Source of the DNA: Cylindrotheca closterium
Taxonomy: Eukaryota > Bacillariophyta > Bacillariophyceae > Bacillariales > Bacillariaceae
Assembly (NCBI GenBank): GCA_933822405.4
Contig: CAKOGP040000136.1
Coordinates: 28,513 to 92,512, forward strand
Length of the DNA stretch: 64,000 nt
Direction of reading: 5' to 3'
The notes beneath the pieces were generated by a model. That model was not told the DNA's origin, did not search any database, and saw only the letters and a program-made list of their open reading frames with translations. Shown here piece after piece: positions 29,971-40,520 of this stretch (position 1 is the stretch's first letter; each line of letters starts with the position of its first letter). Made by a program: the position numbers and the translations under genes.

Positions 29971-32856
29971 ATGAGGAAAATCAACCCACCATCAAGAACA
30001 CTGCTGCTTTGTCTAATTGGTTGCTTCATTTCTTGTTTCACTTCAGAAGTTCAATCGCAGCCCGTTCTGAATACAGTCAGAGATTATGACTTGGCAAGAT
30101 CAGAAGCATTAGAGGCGACACGCATTCAGTCCATCACTGTAGCTGATGGAGTACCATATTTGCATATAGCGAATTTAATTGGTTTCTCAACAATCGGAGA
30201 CAATGGAAGACAACCCATTGATTTTGGTGGATATCAGGGAATGGCAGCGGTCTTACTCGCACTGGAACATTTGAATACAGGAAATGGAACCTTGGTGGAA
30301 GAAGTTGGGGGACTTGACGAGAGGTGTAACATTAAATTTACGTCTGAATTCAAAGATACAGCATTATCCGAAAGTGAATCTCTGAATCACGTTGTTGAGC
30401 TGACAGGTCGGTCTCAAGAAACGGAATTGCCGGCAGCTTATGTCGGTGCCTTTCGATCAGCCTGCAGTATGGTAACATCGTTAGTGACTGGGCTTCGAGG
30501 AATTCCACAAATATCTCCTGTCTCGACTAGCTCGCATCTGAATGATGTTGGTCAGTATCCTTTGTTTGGGCGAACTGTTCCATCAGATGATGGTACTGCT
30601 GTGCCAGCAATTAAGTATTTACGTGAACAGTTGGGAGTACGACATTTGGCCATTCTTTATGTAAATGATAGTTATGGGAATGCGTACACTGCTGGAATGC
30701 AGCTTGCGGCGGCACTGCATGCACCAGACATGACAATTCATGCCTTTGATCTTCCAATAACACTAACACCAGACGTCGTGGAAAATGCAGTTTCTGTTCT
30801 GAAGAGTTCAGGCTACCTCTATTTCTTTGGAATCTTCGATCCCCGTCAATACGAGCCAATCATGACCGAGGCCTATCATCAAGGAATTGCTGGAGACGGA
30901 GAACACAACTGGATGTTTTCCGATGCCCTTTCCACCAGCGTTACACAAAGAGGCATTGATGCCAACTCCCCCCTTCGTTTTGCGATCCAAGGGTCGATTC
31001 AGATTGCAGCCGTAGGCGGAGTACCCGGCCGAGATCCAAGATATGATCTGTTTCTGCAGTCCTTGAGAGATCTAAGAAACTCAGTCGACATGGCCACGCT
31101 GCAATCCTACCATCCGACGTACCCTGATGAACCGGAATACTATGTCCAAACGATTGCAGAGGATCCAGAAAGCTATTTTTCTCGTGTGACCACTGGATCG
31201 GTCCCTTTCATGTACGATGCAGTGATTGCGCTTGGATTGGCGGCATGCAACGTGGACTACAACGAAACTGATTACTTTGACGGATATCAGCACTTTGAGA
31301 AGTTCAAAGAGACTGAATTCGAAGGCGCCAGCGGCACTATCCGATTCGACCGTGCAACTGGAACCCGTCTAGCAGATGCGGCTCGGTTCACCATTACGAA
31401 TTTTGTGCATATGGGCAACGTTGGAAACACAGCGACCTTCGAAAATGTGGAAACTGACGTTTTCCAGGATGGGGAGTGGATCAATGTCGAGCCCCGTGTA
31501 TTCAACGACGGAACTTCAAATACTCCACCAGATTTGCCTCCTGTGGAACCAAACAATCTGTATATCGGAGCAGTCTTGCGAAGTATTGGTATTGTTATCA
31601 CATGCTCGATCTGGGCGATTTCGATGGGACTCGCGCTGTGGATGGCATGCCATAGAGAAGCACCAGTTGTGAGAGCAAGTCAACCAATCTTTCTTGGAAT
31701 CATTGCACTTGGATGTTTCCTGATGGGGACATCAATCATCTTTTTGAGTTTGGACGACGAAGTGGTATCTACCGAGACTTGCTCTGCCTTTTGCATCTTG
31801 GTTCCTTGGTTCTTCAGTTTTGGTTGGATCCTTTCTTTTTCCGCGCTCTATGCCAAGACATATAGAGTGAACAAAATCTTCCACAATCCAAAGTGTCGTC
31901 GCATGAAGGTGACTGTGAAAGATGTCATGGCGCCCATATTCCTGTTGCAGACCATTGCGAATACGATATTAATTGTTTGGTATTCGACTGCAAGACCGGA
32001 ATGGGTTCGAGAGACCACCAAAGAGGATTTATTTGGACGAGAAATTGAAACAAGTGCCTCTTGTGATTACGGAGGGTCGACTGGCTTTATTATCTCCCTA
32101 TGCACCTTGCTTCTGGCCGTTCTGTTTTACACACTTCAACAAGCCTATGCTGCGCGCGACGTATCTACTGAATTCGCTGAAACAGAGTACATATTCTTGG
32201 CTCTTGCAGAATTGCTACTTGTCAGTTTTGTTGGCTTCCCGGTTTTGATCATTGCGAACGACGATACTCGGGCCCGATTCTATGTTTCAGCGGCCGTCAT
32301 TGCGGGAACGTGCATGTCGATTCTTGTACTTATATTCTTTCCGAAGGTTGCTGCTTTCAGATCGCAGCATGAACGAACTAAAAGAACACGCGAATACTCA
32401 AGTCAAGCGGGCAGTGATCGAGTCAGGATTTCTGGCTTTAGCATCATGACGAGGTTCGGAAATGGATCTCTCGATGAGGACGATGGAGATAGTATTGGCA
32501 ACGTTTCTCGCTATTCGCGCATTTCTCGCTTTTCTCGCGTCGGAAGTGGTGAAGATGACAAGGCCGGTGTGAAAGTGGTGCAGCATCCACAAGAAAACGA
32601 AAAACTGAAGAAAACTGTTGCAGAACTTCAAAGCAAGAACAAAAAGTTAATGGCTCAAGTTTCGAGACTCGCAGAACTGCACAAAAAGACAGCAGCAAGA
32701 TTGGATATGAGCGAAAGTGAATTATCTGAGTCAATGTTTCTGTCTACCACAGGCAACCTTGGCAACTCAAGTGCGTTTCTTCGTCTTCCAGCTGCTGATA
32801 GTCGTGGAACGGCGCCCACACACGATGGGGAAAATGATGCGTCAGACCTTTCTTAA
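29971..32856 (+). CDS. GABA-B-like class C G-protein-coupled receptor (961 aa)
   Basis: The ATG at 29971 starts a signal peptide (LLLCLIGCFISCFTSEVQS, cleavage about residue 29). A periplasmic-binding-like Venus-flytrap domain (about 60-500) follows, with the typical GGYQGMAAVLLALEHLN helix and the FGRTVPSDDGTAVPAIKYL hinge region. A seven-helix core of the GABA-B/metabotropic glutamate type lies at about 528-797; RASQPIFLGIIALGCFLMG is its TM2 signature, and two Cys (in TETCSAFC and SASCDYGG) can form the TM3-loop 2 bridge. The tail carries a coiled coil (about 874-912), as GABA-B receptors do for dimerisation. Ligand unknown; plasma membrane inferred. It is in tandem with a close paralogue downstream. 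Confidence 0.92.
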   Translation: MRKINPPSRTLLLCLIGCFISCFTSEVQSQPVLNTVRDYDLARSEALEATRIQSITVADGVPYLHIANLIGFSTIGDNGRQPIDFGGYQGMAAVLLALEHLNTGNGTLVEEVGGLDERCNIKFTSEFKDTALSESESLNHVVELTGRSQETELPAAYVGAFRSACSMVTSLVTGLRGIPQISPVSTSSHLNDVGQYPLFGRTVPSDDGTAVPAIKYLREQLGVRHLAILYVNDSYGNAYTAGMQLAAALHAPDMTIHAFDLPITLTPDVVENAVSVLKSSGYLYFFGIFDPRQYEPIMTEAYHQGIAGDGEHNWMFSDALSTSVTQRGIDANSPLRFAIQGSIQIAAVGGVPGRDPRYDLFLQSLRDLRNSVDMATLQSYHPTYPDEPEYYVQTIAEDPESYFSRVTTGSVPFMYDAVIALGLAACNVDYNETDYFDGYQHFEKFKETEFEGASGTIRFDRATGTRLADAARFTITNFVHMGNVGNTATFENVETDVFQDGEWINVEPRVFNDGTSNTPPDLPPVEPNNLYIGAVLRSIGIVITCSIWAISMGLALWMACHREAPVVRASQPIFLGIIALGCFLMGTSIIFLSLDDEVVSTETCSAFCILVPWFFSFGWILSFSALYAKTYRVNKIFHNPKCRRMKVTVKDVMAPIFLLQTIANTILIVWYSTARPEWVRETTKEDLFGREIETSASCDYGGSTGFIISLCTLLLAVLFYTLQQAYAARDVSTEFAETEYIFLALAELLLVSFVGFPVLIIANDDTRARFYVSAAVIAGTCMSILVLIFFPKVAAFRSQHERTKRTREYSSQAGSDRVRISGFSIMTRFGNGSLDEDDGDSIGNVSRYSRISRFSRVGSGEDDKAGVKVVQHPQENEKLKKTVAELQSKNKKLMAQVSRLAELHKKTAARLDMSESELSESMFLSTTGNLGNSSAFLRLPAADSRGTAPTHDGENDASDLS

Positions 32857-33665
32857 TGACAGGTAAAGCTGCTTCAATTGATCAATGACAAAGAAAGATC
32901 CCAATGAAGAATTCAGCGGCATTCGACGTTGACACATACCGGTTCACTGTAGAGTAATATATCTGTAACAATGTAATAATAGTTCGATCTGTACCTTTCG
33001 AACGCATTGCCACACCTGGGAAATGCCGCATTCAAGCGTATCATCTCCATGGTACCACAATATGAAGTATTTTCATCCACTGATCTAGGCTCACCTTTTT
33101 TTGTCGATTTCATTTGGTGGAGCTCGGGCCTCCCACAAGAAGTGGTCGTCATCCAACGTCGCCTAGGCACACACGACGGGGGAAAATGATGTGTCAGATC
33201 TTTGATGACAGATAAAGCGATTTCAATTGATCAAATGACCAAGAAAGAACCAGATGAAGAATTCGCCGTCATTCGACATACCGGCACCGGTACCACTATC
33301 AATCGCAAGATGGAGATGGAGTAATAAATTGTCAAGTTTCTTTTGGGGGACAGAAATAGGCTTCATAAAAAGGTTTTTCCTGTTGAACCCGCTTTGCTTT
33401 TATTACAATAGGTATGATACATGTACACATGTACGAGGTACGCGTACCAATGAGAATGCCGGTGCGTACCAGTTTGTTGCATGCACGAAATTACAAAAGT
33501 CCCAGTGACGACAATAAGATACAGTATAGACTGCGAGATGAGCGAAGCTAAATTATGCAATAATTATACGGCGGAAGTTTGAATACTGTACCTTGTATAA
33601 TAATAAGACATAAAAACTGACTCTGAAACGACAACAACATCCAATCTTATGGCAAGCTCATAACA
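32857..33665. other. Inter-receptor spacer with duplicated 3' end
   Basis: Bases about 33168-33285 are a diverged copy of 32818-32935, that is, the last codons and 3' flank of the upstream receptor. Otherwise no gene is supported; the right part is the promoter of the second receptor. Confidence 0.75.
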
Positions 33666-36575
33666 ATGAAATTGGCGTCACCATCAAGGTCACTGCTGCT
33701 TTGTCTGATAATAATTTTCTTCACTTCTTGTTTCACTTCAGAAGTCCAATCACAACCTGTTCTGAATACACTCAGAGATTATGACTTGGCAAGATCACAA
33801 GCATTAGAGGCGACGCGCATTCAGTCCATCACTGTATCCGATGGAGTACCATATGCAGATATTGCCATGCTGATTCCCTTCTCGATCATCGGAGACAATG
33901 GAAGACAAGCGGTGAAAGAAGGTGGTTATCAGGGAATGGCAGCTGTCTTGCTCGCATTGGAACACTTGAATACAGGAAATGGAACCTTGGTGAAAGAAGT
34001 CGGAGGACTTGACGAGCGATGTAACATTAAGTTTACAACTGAAGTCAGGGATACAACACGATCTGAAATGGAATCGCTGAATCATGCAGTCGAGATGACC
34101 AGTCGAGATGAGGCGACAGAGCTCCCGACGGCATTCGTCGGTGCCTTTCGGTCGGCCGTCAGTATCGCGACATCCTTGGTAACAGGGCTGCGAGGGATTC
34201 CACAGATATCTCCGATTTCGACTAGTTCTCAGCTGGACAATGTTGCTCAATTTCCCTTGTTTGGGCGAACGGTTCCATCAGATGATGGTACTGCTGTGCC
34301 GGCCATTAAGTATTTGCGTCAAAAGTTGAAAGTGCGATATTTGGCCATTCTTCATATCAATGATAGTTATGGGAACGCCTATGCTGCCGGGATGCAGCGA
34401 GCGGCGGCTCTGTATGCTCCGGATATGACGATTCAAGCCTTTGACCTTCCATTGACACTCACAGCAGAAACTGTGGAAAGCGCCATTGCCGTTTTGAAGA
34501 GTACAGGTTACCAATATTTCTTTGGAATTTTCTTTACGCGCCAATACGAAATGGTCATGACAGAGGCTTATGCTCAGGGGATTGCTGGGGATGGAAAACA
34601 TAATTGGATGTTTAGCGATGCCGTGTCCACCATCGTCACGCTCGAGGGGTTTGTCGCCGACTCGCCACTTCACTTGGCGACGCAAGGGGCGGTTCAGATT
34701 TCAGCCGTTGGTGGAGTGCCTGGTCGAGATGAAAGATATGATCTATTTTTACGTGCCATGAGAGATCTAAATAATCCGGTCGACATTGCGACACTGCAAT
34801 CTTACCATCCAATCTACCCTGACGAACCAGAATACTCCACCTACACCATCGAGGAGGATCCTAATGGATTTTTTGATCTTATGACCATTGGATTGGTCCC
34901 TTTTCTATATGATGCGGCGATTGCGCTTGGGTTGGCGGCATGCAATATAGAAAACGACGAAAATGAGTACTTTGATGGATATCAGCATTTTGAGAAATTC
35001 AAGGAGACCGAATTCCAAGGCGCCAGTGGTAACAATCGCTTCGACCCAGAAACTGGGACGCGATTAGCAGATTCGGCTCGGTTCTCCCTTACGAACTTTG
35101 TACACGTGGGCACCATTGCGGACACTGCTTCGTTCAACAATGTGGAAACTGACATTTTTCAAGATGGGGAATGGATATCTGTCAAGAGCCGTATATTCAA
35201 TGATGGAACCACGATTCCGCCGCCGGGTCTTCCTCCTGTGGTTCCAGCCAATCTTTACATAGGAAGAAGCTTGCGAAGTGTTGGTCTTGTTCTTGCAGGT
35301 GCTATCTTGACGCTTTCGATTGGATTCACAATATGGATGGTGAGATATCGAAAGACTCGAGTGGTGAAAGCAAGTCAGCCAATTTTTCTTGGAATAATTG
35401 CGTTGGGATGCTTTCTGATGGGCACATCGATCGTCTTTTTGAGTCTAGACGACGAGGTGGTATCCGCCGAAACTTGTTCTGCCTTTTGTATATTGACTCC
35501 TTGGTTCTTCAGTTTTGGTTGGGTCCTTTCTTTTTCGGCTCTCTTTGCCAAGACACAGAGAGTGAATAAAATCTTCCACAGTCCAAAGTTTCATCGAATG
35601 AAGGTGACTGTCAAAGATGTCATGGCGCCCATGATTGTACTTCAGACTCTGTCGAATTTGATATTAATTCTTTGGTACATTTATGCGAAACCAATGTGGA
35701 TTCGAGAGACCACCAAAGAAGATTCATTTGGACGAGAAATCGAGACCAGGGCATTTTGCAGCTACGCAGGATCGATAGGCTTTGCAGTTTCGCTGGGCAC
35801 CTTGCTTCTGGGAGTTTTAGGTTACACACTTCAACAAGCCTATGCCGCGCGCAACGTGTCTACGGAATTCGCTGAAACAGAGTACATATTCTTGGCTCTT
35901 GCAGCATTGCTGCTGGTCAGTTTTGTTGGCTTTCCGGTTTTGGTCATTGCCAAAGACGATACTCAGGCCCGATTCTATGTTTCAGCTGCCATCATTGCAG
36001 TAACCTCCCTATCCATTCTCTTGCTAATATTTGTTCCAAAGATTGCTGCTAAGAAACGAAGAAGGAGGGCATCCAGCGCCGGAGTACTTGAATTTACAAG
36101 CCGAACTGGGAGTCGAAAGTTCAAGATTTCGGGGTTGCACCCGAGAAGGAATTCCCATATCGGTGGTGGATTTCAAGAACCACCGAAGATCGAACAAGAA
36201 ATCCTAGAGAGCGGAGATAATGATTCTTCCAGTGATAGTGATGATGATAAAGAAGGTGTTGCTGTAGTGCAGCATCCGAGAGCAGCGGAAAAGCTGAAGG
36301 AAACCGTGGAGGAACTTCAAAGCTGGAACACCAAGTTAATTGCTCAAGTAGCAAGACTCGAAGCACTGCACCGAAAGACGCATGCAAGATTGAACATGGC
36401 CACCAGACCACATGACTCGGCCAACCTTGGTGAATCGTCGTCCACCATTCGTCATCCATTTGATGATAGCGCACGAAGCAGGGGACCTTCGTTTGATCAG
36501 AGCATCAAACCAGTTCCCAACGAAGACGTCGAGAACAAAACGCCGAGCTTACAAGAAGCAGTCAAAGATGTGTAA
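33666..36575 (+). CDS. GABA-B-like class C G-protein-coupled receptor, tandem paralogue (969 aa)
   Basis: The ATG at 33666 aligns with that of the upstream receptor. The architecture is the same: signal peptide ending near VQSQ, Venus-flytrap domain (about 60-500), TM1 from about 527, seven helices to about 795, and a tail coiled coil from about 871 (KLKETVEELQSWNTKLIAQV). The pair is most alike in the signal peptide, flytrap core and TM helices; the cytoplasmic tails differ, with an acidic Ser/Asp run here and a Ser/Arg-rich region in the other. Flytrap pocket residues differ at several places (for example FDPRQYEPI against FFTRQYEMV), so the ligands may differ. The coiled coils could allow heterodimers. 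Intact. Confidence 0.92.
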   Translation: MKLASPSRSLLLCLIIIFFTSCFTSEVQSQPVLNTLRDYDLARSQALEATRIQSITVSDGVPYADIAMLIPFSIIGDNGRQAVKEGGYQGMAAVLLALEHLNTGNGTLVKEVGGLDERCNIKFTTEVRDTTRSEMESLNHAVEMTSRDEATELPTAFVGAFRSAVSIATSLVTGLRGIPQISPISTSSQLDNVAQFPLFGRTVPSDDGTAVPAIKYLRQKLKVRYLAILHINDSYGNAYAAGMQRAAALYAPDMTIQAFDLPLTLTAETVESAIAVLKSTGYQYFFGIFFTRQYEMVMTEAYAQGIAGDGKHNWMFSDAVSTIVTLEGFVADSPLHLATQGAVQISAVGGVPGRDERYDLFLRAMRDLNNPVDIATLQSYHPIYPDEPEYSTYTIEEDPNGFFDLMTIGLVPFLYDAAIALGLAACNIENDENEYFDGYQHFEKFKETEFQGASGNNRFDPETGTRLADSARFSLTNFVHVGTIADTASFNNVETDIFQDGEWISVKSRIFNDGTTIPPPGLPPVVPANLYIGRSLRSVGLVLAGAILTLSIGFTIWMVRYRKTRVVKASQPIFLGIIALGCFLMGTSIVFLSLDDEVVSAETCSAFCILTPWFFSFGWVLSFSALFAKTQRVNKIFHSPKFHRMKVTVKDVMAPMIVLQTLSNLILILWYIYAKPMWIRETTKEDSFGREIETRAFCSYAGSIGFAVSLGTLLLGVLGYTLQQAYAARNVSTEFAETEYIFLALAALLLVSFVGFPVLVIAKDDTQARFYVSAAIIAVTSLSILLLIFVPKIAAKKRRRRASSAGVLEFTSRTGSRKFKISGLHPRRNSHIGGGFQEPPKIEQEILESGDNDSSSDSDDDKEGVAVVQHPRAAEKLKETVEELQSWNTKLIAQVARLEALHRKTHARLNMATRPHDSANLGESSSTIRHPFDDSARSRGPSFDQSIKPVPNEDVENKTPSLQEAVKDV

Positions 36576-36859
36576 AAATTTACCATCTTCACTCTGACGA
36601 AAAAAAGGGGGCAGAAGGAATATATAGAGGGGCTGTACCACTTATCCGGTTTTGTTTCATTAAATTAGATTGATGTACAAACTATACTGTATCGAAGTGC
36701 TATTTGCACATGGCCTATTCTGTTCAGTAGAACTACTACCAGCATCAATACTTTTTGAAAGTAAAATTCCAATGAAGTTTAGTTTAGTTTAGTATATGAA
36801 ATATAGCATCGACGCAATCTATGTCGATTGTACAGGCTGGCCCATTGGACCAACCTTGC

Positions 36860-37408
36860 TTATGGGTATCTGGAAGCAGGTAGTTGCATCAATATCCCCT
36901 TTGTTTCATCACAGAATGATGCGAAGACATGAGACTCTTTGCCTTCTTCTGATGGTGATGACGATGCTGATGCTGTTTTGGAACAAGCGAATTTTTCATT
37001 CCGATACAGCGACTCCCCCATCATATTGCGACTCAGCATAGTGGGAGGGTGCAGGTGTCCGAGCTCTTCATCGCTCGTTTGCCGACATGGCAGCTTTGGT
37101 GCCATGCAATCGTTTGAATTTGCCAACGATGGCCTTTGTTTCTTTTGTGCTGAAGGAGCTTCCTTATAGACTGTCGCGGGGTTGGCACTCCTTGTAGGAT
37201 TGTCTTGGATCAGTGTGAATGTGTCTGCATGCTTTTCAGCCAGTAACGTTTTGAAGAAACCTCCGAGTGGCATGGTACTGTTGTCGTTGTTAGAATCGAT
37301 GTTGTGAAGAAGATCTACTCTTGAAGATGATTTCGCCTGCACTCTTTGTCTTGACTTTGTTGCAAACGAACTTCCACGACGACGATGACTCCTTGGTTCA
37401 ATGCACAT
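36860..37408 (-). CDS. Hypothetical protein (182 aa)
   Basis: An ATG at 37406-37408 opens a frame of 182 codons on the minus strand, tail to tail with the receptor gene. It has a basic N-terminus (RSHRRRGSSF), a Met-Pro-Leu-Gly-Gly-Phe-Phe stretch that looks helical, and Ser-rich, polar remaining sequence. No membrane segment, signal peptide or known domain is visible. The composition is consistent with a disordered regulatory protein, but a chance frame is possible. Confidence 0.45.
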   Translation of the reverse strand: MCIEPRSHRRRGSSFATKSRQRVQAKSSSRVDLLHNIDSNNDNSTMPLGGFFKTLLAEKHADTFTLIQDNPTRSANPATVYKEAPSAQKKQRPSLANSNDCMAPKLPCRQTSDEELGHLHPPTMLSRNMMGESLYRNEKFACSKTASASSSPSEEGKESHVFASFCDETKGILMQLPASRYP

Positions 37409-38099
37409 CTAACCGGTATGAAGGTAAAGTAACAAAAGGTCGGTCTGAAATCTGAAAATTGACAAAGTCTGATCTGAAATTGTGTGACAACCCCGAGTGT
37501 ACCCGGTACTGAATGGGCTTTTCTATTTTTGTGTCAGATCCCTTATGTACAACTGTATGCAGGGAACGTTTTTTGAACAAGTCGTAAAACCGGTTTTGTC
37601 AAAGACTTCAATGACCTCCGCCGCTTATAGATATATACATAACTCTAAGTTAATCTTTCTTCTCCCGCGATCTCCCTGTGATTTTTACCCGAGCCAATTA
37701 GTCCGACGCCAGATCTTCACGTTTTCCGTCAATTTGTTTTTGAGCTGAATGTTTCACATGTGTTCAATGAGTATCGCATCTGATAGAGACAGTACGAAAA
37801 CGTTGGGTCTACGCAACAATGCTACAGTATGTTCGGCATTAAAAAAAAACAAGGTGAAACATAATCCAGTTGCTTTGCCGTCAATGCATCTGATGACAAA
37901 AGGGGTACGGTACCGCATATATGAATAGATGTTTTTTTATTTTGGTACAGTAGTTTCTGCAGTCTGTACGTCGCTACGATTCACCCTAGAGTAACAGTGA
38001 CTCCGATCCTTCCTCACAGTTGTTATTTTCCAATACAGATCGTGGCAGTAGCATGAGACTACTGTAGCAAACGCATAGTAAAAGCATCAGGGCACACGT
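37409..38099. other. Divergent intergenic region
   Basis: Lies between a leftward hypothetical gene and a rightward membrane protein. No supported features. Confidence 0.6.
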
Positions 38100-39329
38100 A
38101 TGAAAAAAATTAAGCATCGTGCACGGCAAGTTCCACAGGATTCCTCACAAGGAGGAGCAAGGCGTCATTATCTGGAGGATGATGAGGAAGATGTCATGTC
38201 GAAACGATTTCGTGCAAGCCCGAGGAATCGAAGCGGTAGAGCAACAAACGCATCAGTAACAGCATTGACATCCAATTGTAGCACATTTTGCTGTGGGTTA
38301 TTACTCATCTGGGTCATTCTCAACAAGGGATTACTCTTCAAGTCCTTCTGTCGATCCATGACACTCCGAATTCAATCATCGCCAGAGTATGATTCTTTGG
38401 ATGGAAGATTATGGCGAGGTTCCATTTCGAAAGAGGCCGAGACAGAAAGTCTCGCCTCCACGGCGACGATCGAAGTGGTAGTCTCGCACTGTAATCTCCC
38501 TCTTGATTGGATCTCGGCATGGACCGCAGAATCTTCTGCAAAACATTCCATATCTAACATTACCATCATTTCTAAATGTGACCAGCCGGTGGTAGGAGCA
38601 CCATCCAATGCCAAAATTATGAGACTGCGAAATGTAGGACGATGCGATCATACCTATGCTCACTTTATAGCGGAAAACTATAATCGATTCGTAGAAGAGG
38701 AGGATTCAGAAGATGAAGATGGTAATAATTCCCATTTTGTGATATTTCTAAAGGACAGTGACAATTCAAATCGAAATCATTACACCAAGCATCGCAGTCT
38801 GAATGAAATGCTGCAAATCAGCAAGAAACTGGGGTTTTCCTGCCATGAGGAACCTAGTTGGATATGGGGTCAGCAAAGTATTCTGAAGAAGCTTGCTCAG
38901 CCTATTTGCCAGATCTCGGCCTATCACAACTGGACTGTGCTTCAAGACTATACTCTGAACATGTATGCAAGGCTTCGTCGAGATGATAACTCAGCTTTTG
39001 CCAGCCAATCTGGATCTACATTAGGAGAGTATGCTGCTACCGTTGGCATTCAACCACCAACTAGTAGTACGCCCATAGTGCCTGTCTGCTATGGCGGCAA
39101 TTTCATGGCACAACGAAGTCAGTTGAAGCGTCGTTCAAAAGCCTTGTGGCAGCACATCGAGACATCATTGAGTCGAGCAGACAATATTGCTGAGGGCCAC
39201 TTTGTCGAACGTCTCTGGGGAACCTTGCTTTCACAACCGACAAACGCAAAAATGATGGAAGCAATCTTACGTCAGCAAAGCGATTCTTGCCTTGCGGACA
39301 AGAACTACGTTGGAATATTGACAAAATGA
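38100..39329 (+). CDS. Type II membrane protein resembling DUF3431 (409 aa)
   Basis: The ATG at 38100 follows an in-frame leader-free region. A basic cytosolic tail (about 1-55) precedes one transmembrane segment (CSTFCCGLLLIWVILNKGLL, about 59-78), so the bulk probably faces the Golgi/ER lumen. The luminal domain has the pattern of the DUF3431 family: VVVSHCNLPLDWI, NVGRCDHTYAHFIAENYNRF, VIFLKDS and VPVCYGGNFMAQRSQL, then WGTLLS near the end. That family is often regarded as glycosyltransferase-like, but no activity is proven. Intact and without introns. Confidence 0.68.
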   Translation: MKKIKHRARQVPQDSSQGGARRHYLEDDEEDVMSKRFRASPRNRSGRATNASVTALTSNCSTFCCGLLLIWVILNKGLLFKSFCRSMTLRIQSSPEYDSLDGRLWRGSISKEAETESLASTATIEVVVSHCNLPLDWISAWTAESSAKHSISNITIISKCDQPVVGAPSNAKIMRLRNVGRCDHTYAHFIAENYNRFVEEEDSEDEDGNNSHFVIFLKDSDNSNRNHYTKHRSLNEMLQISKKLGFSCHEEPSWIWGQQSILKKLAQPICQISAYHNWTVLQDYTLNMYARLRRDDNSAFASQSGSTLGEYAATVGIQPPTSSTPIVPVCYGGNFMAQRSQLKRRSKALWQHIETSLSRADNIAEGHFVERLWGTLLSQPTNAKMMEAILRQQSDSCLADKNYVGILTK

Positions 39330-40196
39330 AGCAGCAATGAATAAGGATAGATTAGAGGGGCACATGATTGATGTTGGCTACGAGATCTAGCGGTACAGCC
39401 ATGATTGTCGAAAGTCCTATATTAGCATTCATTGCACTTCGGTTGCAGCTCCCGAAGAAGAATCCGTCAGTGCAGTGCAGTTGAAAACCAAAGGATGAAC
39501 GGAGAAATTCAGAAGCTTCTGCAGTTTGGCTTTGGATGCTTGCATCTGAAACGGTTTTAGATTTCGTCCGATCGACTTTTGGTTTGCAAGCAAGTTGGAG
39601 AAGTATGAGTACCGCATGATTGTGGGCAGTGACATGCGGCAATAGTTTTTCCAGAGGGGGCCACTGCTACTGTAGTGTACTGAATTCTAGTGCTACTGCT
39701 ATAATAATTCTAGTCTTAGTCCCCAAGTGCAACCTACGTAATTGGCATTCGAACTGATGTTTCCTTGACAAATGGTGTCTTATCAAAAGCTTCAAGTTCG
39801 GGGATACATTTCTGTTGCTGGTTTTATCCCAAAATGAGAATTTCAATTTGTCTGATCAAGTAGATCTCGTTGCCCATCTATCAAATTGCTTCAACGGGTC
39901 TATTCTTTTGCTTGTTTCGGTTTCTAAACATGGACGTATTCGTATTAATAACCCTTTCGAATCAATCCCGAGGTGTCAATCCAAGGAAAAGAAGACCGAC
40001 TTCACCAATCAGCGGGTAACAGTATTGGTTCGTGTGTTCTGTGGAACACGTGTTCGAAAGTTCGGATTCAACTTCGTTTGGATATCGTTTCATCTGCCTC
40101 AATTCATTCTACACATTTATATATACCGTAGGACCTAAGCCAGCTCACAATTTCAAATCACAAAATATTTTTTTTAAAATATTTGGAAGAAGCAAG
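39330..40196. other. Intergenic spacer
   Basis: No supported gene. Short frames on the minus strand (39352-39642) lack any recognisable feature. Confidence 0.6.
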
Positions 40197-40520
40197 ATGT
40201 CCCTACAATCTTACTTTGCAGCACTCCAGAAAGAGTACAACGTCACTTGCGTTGAATTCGTGGCAGATCAAGCCAGAGGCGATGGAAGAAGACGATCAGC
40301 ATCATCATGTGTGCCATCATCCTGCTCGTCAACGACATCAGATGGCGACGACGAGTGCTGTCTGAAACAGAGACCATCCTTCTACACACGTTCGGAACGA
40401 CTATCGTCGGCTCCCAAATGTCCTCTCAGATCAAGTGACAGTGAAATAGTCACCGTGTTGTCACAAGTTGAACAGGCACTTGAAGTGTTGAGCGCGTCAT
40501 TATCAGAGCTATCATCATGA
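40197..40520 (+). CDS. Short Ser-rich family protein, member 1 (107 aa)
   Basis: Start at ATG 40197, which matches the start of the paralogue at 43451 (MSLQSYF..LQ.E.N.TCVEF.ADQA). The N-terminal 28 residues are an amphipathic conserved box; the middle is Ser/Cys/Asp rich. The C-terminal box RPSFYTRSERLSSAPKCP is shared with all four local copies, followed by a short helix (EIVTVLSQVEQALEVLSASL). No known domain is recognised. The repeated Ser-Glu-Arg-Leu-Ser motif might be a kinase or binding target. It is the first of four copies in 3.7 kb. Confidence 0.7.
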   Translation: MSLQSYFAALQKEYNVTCVEFVADQARGDGRRRSASSCVPSSCSSTTSDGDDECCLKQRPSFYTRSERLSSAPKCPLRSSDSEIVTVLSQVEQALEVLSASLSELSS

